NCBI GenBank assembly: GCA_019239425.1 | Contig: JAFAZX010000103.1 | Location: 85,127-149,126, forward strand | Direction of reading: 5' to 3' | DNA length: 64,000 nt | DNA from: Acidobacteriota bacterium | GTDB lineage: Bacteria; Acidobacteriota; Blastocatellia; Pyrinomonadales; Pyrinomonadaceae | Shown: in pieces, positions 15,640 through 22,385 of the stretch | Layout of the letters: each line of letters opens with the position of its first letter | Position numbering within the stretch: position 1 is the stretch's first letter | Notes under the pieces: generated by a model | Told to the model about the DNA's origin: nothing | What the model saw: the letters and a program-made list of their open reading frames with translations, nothing else | Database searches by the model: none | Position numbers and translations under genes: made by a program

Positions 15640-18030
15640 CTATCTCGACGGGAAGCGCGTCACCTGCCACCTGACCTGGCCGCGCAGAGGGTCGGTTTGC
15701 AGCGTGTAGCCCGAGGCCGCGCCCGTCAGGTTGAGCGTCTGGACGTTGCCCGCGGGGAGCGCGAAGCGGCCGGCGGCCGGGGCGTTGTCGGTGCTGAAGA
15801 CGCGCAGCTCGACGTTCTTCCAGTCGATGTCGTCCGTGCTCTGCGCGACCTTCACGTGCGGGATGACGGCGTTGTTCCTCACGAGCAGCACGACCGGAAT
15901 CTGCCCCGCCTCGATCCGGTGCCAGCGCTCGCCCGCGTACGGCTTGCCCGTCTGGTAGTCGATCCATGTGCCCGGCGGCAGGTAGACACGCCTCGCGTCG
16001 GCGCTCTCCATCAAGGGCGCGACCAGGAGGTCTGAGCCGAACATGTACTCGTCGTCGACCGTCCAGGAGGTCGGGTCGCCCGGGTACTCGAAGAAGAGCG
16101 CGCGCAGCATCGGCCAGCCCTTCGCCGAAGAGTCCTTCGCCTGCGCCAGGATGTACGGCATCAGCGAATACTTCAGCCCGAGCGCGCGGCGGAAGTCTTC
16201 CGTCAAAGCCTCGTCGTACTCCCACGGCTCGCGCGGCGGCGCGCCGTGCGCGCGCGTGTGCGAGGTCAGCACGCCCCACGCCAGCCAGCGGCGGTAGAGG
16301 TCGCGCGGCGCCTTGTTGACGAAGCCGCCCACGTCGTGGCTCCAGTAGGTGAAGCCCGACAGCCCGAACGAGAGTCCGCCGCGCAGCTCGGCCGCCATCG
16401 CCGAGTCCGTGTTCTCGGCGTCGCCGCCCCAGTGCAAAGGATAACGTTGACTCCCCGCCCACGCGCTCCGCGCCCAGATGATGTTCTCGCCCGTCGTCTC
16501 GCGCGTGATGTCCGCGACGGCCTTGTTGTAGCGCAGGGGATAGAGGTTGTGCTCGTACCAGCCCGAGCGGCCCGAGGCGTAGAGGCCGCTGACGGGCGCG
16601 CCCTCGCCGAAGTCGACCTTGATGGCGCCGACGCCGAGTTTTAAGAGCGCCGCGATCTTCGACTGATACCACTTGACGGCCGCCGGGTTCGACATGTCGA
16701 GCACCGCGTCCTCGAAGGGCAGGTTGCCCGCGAGGTCTTTCACCTCGTAGCCGTGCTCGACGATTTCGGGGTAAAGCTCGTTCTTCGGCGTGAAGTAGGT
16801 GTACTGCCAGAGGCTCACGCGGAAGCCCTGCTTCTTCAAGTCCGCGATCATCTTCGCCGGGTCTCTGAAACGTGACTTCGAGAACTGGTAGTTGCTGCGC
16901 CAGTCGGTCTCGAACCAGCCGGTGTCGAGGTGGATGACGTCCGCGGGCACCTTGTACTGCCGGAGCTTCGCCGCCACGTCGCGCACCTCGTCCTCGCTCT
17001 TGTAGGTGATGCGGCTCATCCAGAAGCCGAACGACCAGAGCGGCGGGACGGGGCTGCGGCCCGTCAGGGCCGTGTACTCCGAAAGGACGTCCTTCGGCTC
17101 GCCGAGGAAGACGAAGATGTCGATATTCTCGTCGCCGGTGTAGATGGCGTTGTGGCTGTCGTAGGTCTTGCCGAAGTCGAAGGTGACGGGCGCGGAGGTG
17201 TGGACGAACATGCCGTAGCCGTTGCTGGAGAGGAAGAACGGGATCGGCTTGTACATGAACTCGTTCTGCACGCCCATGCCGTCGCGCGTCCAGGCGTTGA
17301 CCTTCTGCCCGCGCTTGTCGAAGCGCGTGAACGACTCGCCGCAGCCGAAGATTTTTTCGTCGTGCTGGAGTTCGAAGGTCGCGGCCGTCAGGCGCGAGAG
17401 GTCGGAGGCGCGGCGCACGAACGAGAAGGGTATCGGCGTGAAGTAGGTCGCGGGGTCGCCCGCGTTCTGCGTGCGCGTGAGCAGGCGGCCCGCCGCGTCG
17501 TAGAACTCGACGTGCCACGGGTTCTTAATCAACTTCACGCGCCCGTAGGCGCTCGTCCAGGTCACGGCGTCCGCCGTCTGTTCGACGCGCCAGGACTTAT
17601 CCGTCGGCACCGGGCCGGCGAGCATGACGGAGTCCGCGTCGCGCGGCATCTCCCCGCGGGTCGAGAAGCGGAGGCGGACGGTGCGCGGGCTGACGAAGGT
17701 GATCGAGAAGGGCAGGACGGGGTCCTGGTCGTACTCGGTGCCGGGGAACTCGGTGCCGCGCCCCTTGCCCAGGGTCACGTCGACCTTGTTGAAGGAGAGC
17801 GTGGTCGCGCGCAGATACCTGTCCCACTGGAGCGTGCCGCGCCCGCTGCCCGCGTCGAAGCTCGCGACCTTGGAGCCGACGAAGTAGACCTGCTCCATCC
17901 TCTGGAACTCCTGCGACACGTCCACGGGGTCGTTGAGCACCTGCGCCGCCGCCGGGCCGCACGCCAGCAGGACGAGCAGGGCCGCCTTCAGGATGTGCGC
18001 GCCGCGGCGCGCGCGTTCGGGTGTGAGCAA
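15640..18030 (-). CDS. GH31 alpha-xylosidase (YicI-type), secreted
   Basis: The roughly 796-aa family 31 enzyme releases alpha-xylose from the non-reducing end of xyloglucan oligosaccharides. An N-terminal signal (ILKAALLVLLACGPAAAQ) precedes a beta-sandwich domain (KIFGCGESFTRFDKRGQKVN). The TIM barrel has PLWSFGFWMSRITYKSEDEV and the YicI-like nucleophile motif GAIKVDFGEGAPVSG near 472. The acid/base Asp is probably in HWGGDAENTDSAM near 537. C-terminal beta domains follow (WPMLRALFFEYP, MFGSDLLVAPLM). KxDFGE is diagnostic of alpha-xylosidases over alpha-glucosidases. The start is ambiguous: TTG 18030 fits the signal peptide and has AGGAGG upstream, while TTG 18153 (track) has GGAGG five bases upstream but adds 41 low-complexity residues. 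The upstream promoter carries the same operator as the TonB receptor and xylF. Confidence 0.9.
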   Translation of the reverse strand: MLTPERARRGAHILKAALLVLLACGPAAAQVLNDPVDVSQEFQRMEQVYFVGSKVASFDAGSGRGTLQWDRYLRATTLSFNKVDVTLGKGRGTEFPGTEYDQDPVLPFSITFVSPRTVRLRFSTRGEMPRDADSVMLAGPVPTDKSWRVEQTADAVTWTSAYGRVKLIKNPWHVEFYDAAGRLLTRTQNAGDPATYFTPIPFSFVRRASDLSRLTAATFELQHDEKIFGCGESFTRFDKRGQKVNAWTRDGMGVQNEFMYKPIPFFLSSNGYGMFVHTSAPVTFDFGKTYDSHNAIYTGDENIDIFVFLGEPKDVLSEYTALTGRSPVPPLWSFGFWMSRITYKSEDEVRDVAAKLRQYKVPADVIHLDTGWFETDWRSNYQFSKSRFRDPAKMIADLKKQGFRVSLWQYTYFTPKNELYPEIVEHGYEVKDLAGNLPFEDAVLDMSNPAAVKWYQSKIAALLKLGVGAIKVDFGEGAPVSGLYASGRSGWYEHNLYPLRYNKAVADITRETTGENIIWARSAWAGSQRYPLHWGGDAENTDSAMAAELRGGLSFGLSGFTYWSHDVGGFVNKAPRDLYRRWLAWGVLTSHTRAHGAPPREPWEYDEALTEDFRRALGLKYSLMPYILAQAKDSSAKGWPMLRALFFEYPGDPTSWTVDDEYMFGSDLLVAPLMESADARRVYLPPGTWIDYQTGKPYAGERWHRIEAGQIPVVLLVRNNAVIPHVKVAQSTDDIDWKNVELRVFSTDNAPAAGRFALPAGNVQTLNLTGAASGYTLQTDPLRGQVRWQVTRFPSR

Positions 18031-18180
18031 GTTGAGTCTCCCTCCTCGCCTCTTCGCCAGAGTTTTCGATGGCGGTCGCCGGGCCGGAACGTCGCGCGCG
18101 GCCGCGCCGATGGACGGACGCGCGGCCGCGCCGTCTTGCGCGGCGCTCGACAACCCGACCTCCGTGTTGATAATTTCGGT

Positions 18181-18202
18181 TTTGTTGTAAGACCGGACAA
18201 AA
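18181..18202. promoter_or_regulatory. Operator-like palindrome TTTGTT-N10-ACAAAA at the GH31 promoter
   Basis: The core is GTAAGACCGG. It starts two bases downstream of the -10 box on the minus strand, the same geometry as at the TonB receptor promoter. It differs from the 1512 site at only four or so of 23 positions including the next base. Confidence 0.6.
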
Positions 18203-18204
18203 GG

Positions 18205-18233
18205 TTTCTATTACTCGGCCCGCCCCTTGTCAA
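18205..18233 (-). promoter_or_regulatory. Sigma70-type promoter for GH31
   Basis: On the minus strand there is TTGACA (18228-18233), a 17-base spacer and TAGAAA (18205-18210). This gives a start near 18198 and a leader of about 45 or 170 bases depending on the GH31 start codon. The leader contains self-complementary GCGCGGCCGCGC blocks. Confidence 0.6.
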
Positions 18234-18243
18234 GATAATTTTC

Positions 18244-18335
18244 GGCAGAAGCCCGACCGTCAGGGAGGGCGTCTCGACTCTCGCGTTGCGCTACGACGGA
18301 GGACGTACGCCCTCCCTTACGGTCGGGCTTCCGCC
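18244..18335. repeat. Long palindromic element, GAAGCCCGACCGTAAGGGAGG family (copy 1)
   Basis: The 29-base arms 18244-18272 and 18307-18335 pair with two mismatches. A near-identical element at 19187-19279 lies on the other side of the epimerase-like gene. It separates that gene from the GH31 promoter. Confidence 0.9.
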
Positions 18336-18346
18336 TAAAGCACATT

Positions 18347-19183
18347 ATGAACCGACGCCACTTCAGCAAACGCCTGACGCTCGCCGCCACGGGCGCACTC
18401 GCTCTTTCCAAAACGTCCGCACAGGCCGCAAGGCTCTCGCGCGTCGGCGCGCAGCTCTACACCGTGCGGAAGGAGTTGGAGAAGGATTTCGAAGGGACTC
18501 TACAGAAGGTCGCCGCGCTCGGCTACAGGGAGGTCGAATTCGCGGGCTACTTCGGTCACAAGCCCGACGAGGTGAGGTCAATACTCAAGCGTCTCGGGCT
18601 CGACTCGCCGGCCGCGCACGTGCAGCTCTCGGAGCTGCGCGGCGACCTGACGCCGTTGATTAAGGCGGCGCAGACAATCGGCCACAGGTACCTGCTCCTC
18701 GCCTGGACGCCGCCCGAGGAGCGCAAGTCCCTCGAACAGTACCGGCGGCTCGCGGAACTCTGCAACGAGGCGGGCCGGGCGCTGAGGCGTGAGGGGCTAC
18801 AGTTCGCCTATCACAACCACGACTTCGAGTTCGCGCCGCTGGAAGGCCGAGTCCCTTACGACCTCCTGCTCGAACGCACAGACCCGAACCTCGTCAAGCT
18901 CGAGATGGACTTGTACTGGACGGTGAAGGGCGGCGCGAACCCGGTCGAGTATTTCGGACGCCACCCCGGCCGCTTCCATCTCCTGCACGTCAAGGACATG
19001 GACGCGACGCCGCGCCGCTTCTTCGCCGACGTCGGCAAGGGCACCATCGACTTCAAGTCCATCTTCGCCCGAGCGCGCGAGGCCGGCGTCCGGCACTACT
19101 TCGTCGAGAACGACCAGCCCGCGGGCTCGCCCTTCGAAAGCCTGCGCACGAGTATCGAATACCTCAAGCGCCTCGAATTTTGA
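18347..19183 (+). CDS. Tat-exported sugar phosphate isomerase/epimerase-like TIM barrel protein
   Basis: The 278-aa protein belongs to the AP-endonuclease-2/xylose-isomerase-like TIM barrel family (IolE/hydroxypyruvate isomerase fold). The N-terminus MNRRHFSKRLTLAATGALALS is a twin-arginine signal. Barrel landmarks are RVGAQLYTVRKELEKDFEGTL, YREVEFAGYFGHK, FAYHNHDFEF (metal-binding His/Glu region), KLEMDLYWTVKGG and FHLLHVKDMDA. Such proteins epimerise or isomerise sugars with a divalent metal. The exported Tat-linked versions common in Bacteroidetes, Planctomycetes and Acidobacteria are mostly uncharacterised. It starts 11 bases after one palindromic element and ends 4 bases before its twin. 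Substrate unknown. Confidence 0.85.
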   Translation: MNRRHFSKRLTLAATGALALSKTSAQAARLSRVGAQLYTVRKELEKDFEGTLQKVAALGYREVEFAGYFGHKPDEVRSILKRLGLDSPAAHVQLSELRGDLTPLIKAAQTIGHRYLLLAWTPPEERKSLEQYRRLAELCNEAGRALRREGLQFAYHNHDFEFAPLEGRVPYDLLLERTDPNLVKLEMDLYWTVKGGANPVEYFGRHPGRFHLLHVKDMDATPRRFFADVGKGTIDFKSIFARAREAGVRHYFVENDQPAGSPFESLRTSIEYLKRLEF

Positions 19184-19186
19184 ACC

Positions 19187-19279
19187 GGCGGAAGCCCGAC
19201 CGTAAGGGAGGACGTACGTCTTACTCTACTTGAGCTTTGACGAGGGACGTACGCCCTCCCTTACGGTCGGGCTTCAGCC
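19187..19279. repeat. Long palindromic element, GAAGCCCGACCGTAAGGGAGG family (copy 2)
   Basis: The 24-base outer arms 19187-19210 and 19256-19279 pair with one mismatch. Together with the copy at 18244-18335 it brackets the epimerase-like gene on both sides. Confidence 0.9.
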
Positions 19280-19288
19280 TAAAAGCAC

Positions 19289-20797
19289 ATGACGAACAGT
19301 CTCCCCTTACGCGCCGCGTTCTTTCTGCTGACCCTGTGCGCCGCCGCGACCGCCGCGGCACAGACTCCTGTCGGAGAGTTCGAAGGCCAGACGGACGTGG
19401 GCGGCGCGCGCAAGGTCGCGCCCGCGGGCTTCGACGCGCAAAACGAGTCGTACAGGATCGAAGGCTCCGGCGCGAACATGTGGGGCACGCGCGACGAGTT
19501 CCACTTCGTCTGGCGGCGGATGCGCGGCGACTTCATCCTGACGGCCCGCGCACTTTTCGCCGGCCGCGGCAGGGAGGCGCACCGCAAGCTCGGCTGGCAG
19601 GTGCGCTCCACGCTCGACGCCGACTCGCCACACGCGAGCGCGGTCGTCCACGGCGACGGCCTGACTTCACTCCAATTCCGCCGGACGCAGGGCGCGGAGA
19701 CCGAGGAGGTCAAGTTCGAGCGCGGCGGCGCCGACGTTATTCAACTGGAGAGGCGCGGCGACGCCTTCATCATGTCGGCCGCGCGCTTCGGCGAGCCGTT
19801 CGTCACGCGCAGCGTCGAAAGCCTCCCACTCGGCGAAGAGGTCTACGTCGGCCTCTTCGTCTGCTCGCACAACAAGGACGTGACCGAGCACGCCCTCTTC
19901 GACAGCGTGCGCGTCACCATCCCTGCGCCCGCGAACCTCGTCCCATACCGCGACTACATCGGGAGCCGCTTGGAAATCCTCGACGTGGCGACAGGACGCC
20001 GCCGCGTCGTCCACACGGTCGAGGACTCTTTGCAGGCGCCGAACTGGACGCGCGACGGGCGCGCGCTCGTCTACAACCGCAACGGCCGCCTCTACCGCTT
20101 CGACCTGGCGCGGAAGGCCGCGGCGGAAATCAACACTGGCTCCGCCACCTCGAACAACAACGACCACGTCCTCTCCTTCGACGGGAGGATGCTCGGCATC
20201 AGCCACCACCCGAAGGAGGAGGGCGGGCGCTCGGTCGTCTACGTCCTGCCTTCGACGGGCGGCACGCCGCGGCGCGTCACCCGGCGCTCGCCCTCTTACC
20301 TTCACGGCTGGTCGCCGGACGGGAAGTCCCTCGTCTACACGGGCGAGCGCGATGGTGAGTTCGACATCTATAAGATTGCGGTCGAAGGCGGCGAGGAGGT
20401 GCGTCTGACCGACGCCGCAGGGTTGGACGACGGGCCGGAGTATTCGCCCGACGGCAGGTACGTCTACTTCAACTCGGCGCGGACGGGGCGGATGCAGCTC
20501 TGGCGCATGAAGGCGGACGGGACGGGGCAGGAGCAGTTGACCTCCGACGAGTTCAACAACTGGTTCCCGCACCTCTCGCCGGACGGCAAGTGGGTCGTCT
20601 TCCTCTCCTTCGGCCGGGACGTGCGCGCGGACGAGCACCCTTTCTACAAACACGTCTACCTCCGCCTGATGCCCGCGGGCGGCGGCCCCGCGCGCGTCCT
20701 CGCCTACGTCTACGGCGGGCAGGGCACCCTCAACGTCCCCTCCTGGTCGCCCGACGGCAAGCGCTTCGCGTTCGTCAGCAACACGAAGCTCGACTGA
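19289..20797 (+). CDS. Secreted PD40/TolB-like beta-propeller protein with N-terminal LamG/DUF1349-like domain
   Basis: The 502-aa protein starts with a signal peptide (AAFFLLTLCAAATAAAQ). Residues about 25-210 resemble a concanavalin-type domain seen in 'regulation of enolase' and related proteins (HKLGWQVRSTLDADSPHASAVVHG). Residues about 225-500 contain PD40/WD40-like TolB blades, with recurring W[ST]xDG motifs such as NWTRDGRALVYN, GWSPDGKSLVYTGERDG, YSPDGRYVYFNSARTGRMQ, HLSPDGKWVVFL and SWSPDGKRFAFV. Such proteins occur in polysaccharide loci and probably bind ligands, or act as oligosaccharide hydrolases in some relatives. It starts at ATG 19289 immediately after a palindromic element. 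No catalytic residues can be assigned. Confidence 0.8.
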   Translation: MTNSLPLRAAFFLLTLCAAATAAAQTPVGEFEGQTDVGGARKVAPAGFDAQNESYRIEGSGANMWGTRDEFHFVWRRMRGDFILTARALFAGRGREAHRKLGWQVRSTLDADSPHASAVVHGDGLTSLQFRRTQGAETEEVKFERGGADVIQLERRGDAFIMSAARFGEPFVTRSVESLPLGEEVYVGLFVCSHNKDVTEHALFDSVRVTIPAPANLVPYRDYIGSRLEILDVATGRRRVVHTVEDSLQAPNWTRDGRALVYNRNGRLYRFDLARKAAAEINTGSATSNNNDHVLSFDGRMLGISHHPKEEGGRSVVYVLPSTGGTPRRVTRRSPSYLHGWSPDGKSLVYTGERDGEFDIYKIAVEGGEEVRLTDAAGLDDGPEYSPDGRYVYFNSARTGRMQLWRMKADGTGQEQLTSDEFNNWFPHLSPDGKWVVFLSFGRDVRADEHPFYKHVYLRLMPAGGGPARVLAYVYGGQGTLNVPSWSPDGKRFAFVSNTKLD

Positions 20798-20838
20798 CCC
20801 TTTCCGCTTGAGAAAGGTCTCAAAAACTTTGCCCGCCT

Positions 20839-22329
20839 TTAACCCTCCGGGATAACCTGGCCGATTTTGGTGACGACCTGCTGGGCGATGGGCGGGTCGT
20901 AGTTTGACATGACGATGACCGTGTAGCCGGTGTCGAGATGAATGTCCAACTGGCTGTTGATGCCGGAGAAGCCGCCCGAGTGCCCGACGGTTCTCCTGCC
21001 GTCCACTTCGGCGCAGAAGAAACCGTAGCCGTATTTCACCCCCTGACCCGCGACCACTTTTCCGGTAGTCAGGACGTCCGTGTAGCGCTGACTGAGGAGT
21101 TTATGCCCGACGAGCGCGTTGGCGAATTTGAGCAGGTCGGGGGCGGTCGAAAAGCCACCGCCCGCCGGGCCGCCCTTGACCACGTGCCGAAAAAGGTTGT
21201 TCGCCCGCGGGCCGGGGATGAAACGCCCTTCCTCATTTTCGTTGGTGTAACCGACGGCGAGGTTCGGCGTGTCGTGCTCCAGGTCATACGCGTCGGTGTC
21301 GTTCATCCCCGCCGGTCTATAAATGTGTTCGCGGACGTAGCTGAAGTAGTCCTGACCGCTCACCTTTTCGATGATCGCGCCCAGCAGCATGAACCCTGCG
21401 TTGCTGTAGCTCATGCGCTCGCCGGGCTGAAACAGGAGCGGCTGGTCTACGAACAGCGGCAGGTAATCCTTGACGGCTTTAAAGCGCTCCTTCGACGTTT
21501 CAAAAAACTTTGGGGTGAAATAATCACCGATGCCGGAGGTGTGTGTCAGCAGGTGGTGAATCTTCACCTTCTCCGCGACTTCCCTGTTCGGGTAATCGGG
21601 CAGAACCTTGCCGACCGTGTCGTCGAAAGAGAGCCTCCCCTGCTCGACGAGCTGGGCGACCGCCACCGCGGTGAACATCTTGTTCATCGAGCCGAGGTTG
21701 AACTTGGTGTCTACTCGGTTGGGGACGTTGTAAGCCTTGCTGGCGAGACCGTAGGCGTTCTGGAAGACGGGCTTGCCATCCTTGGCGATCAGGACGCTGC
21801 CCGAAAACACGTCGGCGGTCGCCAGGCGCTTCAGGTAGCCGTCGAGCCAGCGTGCGAACTCCGCCTGACTCAGCTTGCGCGCGTTCGCCGGCCGGATGGG
21901 CTCGTTGTTAATGAACGTAATGATGTGCGGCTCTTCCGGGGCCACTTTAACCGTGAGCCTCGACTGCAACTCGGTCAGAGCGGTCTCCCCGACGGCGACG
22001 ATCTCCAGGTCGGAGGATTTTTCGACGGCGACGAGTTTCACCTCGCCGTTCGTGTGGCGCGCGCCGACCAGGTAGGCCGCACGAAGCTCCGCCGACGCCC
22101 GTTCGAGGATAGGCTTGTCGTAGCTCGCCGCCATGAAATTGCGGATGGCGTCGAAATCACCGCCCTTGTTCAAGCGCAGCCATTCCGAGAGGCGTCGTCC
22201 CGCCGGCGTGTCGGGGACGGAAGGGGCTTTACTCTGCGCGGACGTCTGCGCCCGAACCGGCGCGCCTGCAACCAACAGCAGAAGGCTTAATGCTGCGGAA
22301 GAGATAAAATTCAGTCGTGTTCGTTTCAT
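20839..22329 (-). CDS. Serine hydrolase of the class C beta-lactamase/penicillin-binding family
   Basis: The 496-aa exported enzyme has a signal peptide (FISSAALSLLLLVAGAPVRAQ) and an N-terminal domain of about 150 residues resembling those fused to beta-lactamase-family esterases. The beta-lactamase fold (Pfam Beta-lactamase) follows. Its triad motifs are SxxK in LGSMNKMFT near 213, YxN in MSYSNAGF near 309 and HSGG in VGHSGGFSG near 452. Members act as D-aminopeptidases, esterases or PBPs; drug resistance should not be assumed. ATG 22329 starts the signal peptide, with the track's longer start lacking support; GTG 22341 is possible. The gene looks visibly less GC-rich than its neighbours, suggesting later acquisition. 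It runs convergent with the PD40 gene. Confidence 0.85.
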   Translation of the reverse strand: MKRTRLNFISSAALSLLLLVAGAPVRAQTSAQSKAPSVPDTPAGRRLSEWLRLNKGGDFDAIRNFMAASYDKPILERASAELRAAYLVGARHTNGEVKLVAVEKSSDLEIVAVGETALTELQSRLTVKVAPEEPHIITFINNEPIRPANARKLSQAEFARWLDGYLKRLATADVFSGSVLIAKDGKPVFQNAYGLASKAYNVPNRVDTKFNLGSMNKMFTAVAVAQLVEQGRLSFDDTVGKVLPDYPNREVAEKVKIHHLLTHTSGIGDYFTPKFFETSKERFKAVKDYLPLFVDQPLLFQPGERMSYSNAGFMLLGAIIEKVSGQDYFSYVREHIYRPAGMNDTDAYDLEHDTPNLAVGYTNENEEGRFIPGPRANNLFRHVVKGGPAGGGFSTAPDLLKFANALVGHKLLSQRYTDVLTTGKVVAGQGVKYGYGFFCAEVDGRRTVGHSGGFSGINSQLDIHLDTGYTVIVMSNYDPPIAQQVVTKIGQVIPEG

Positions 22330-22385
22330 ACCATCATCCACCTCACTGTGTAATTGCCGGATATCGCGGCTAAAGTTCCGCGGGT

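Noticed and set aside
15575-17518. 647-aa Arg/Pro-rich minus ORF
   Set aside because: Shadow of the GH31 gene in another frame; low-complexity Arg/Pro/Ala composition and no domain.
20839-22329. Beta-lactamase resistance gene
   Set aside because: The SxxK/YxN/HSGG family includes many peptidases and esterases; an N-terminal extra domain argues against a simple drug-hydrolysing enzyme.
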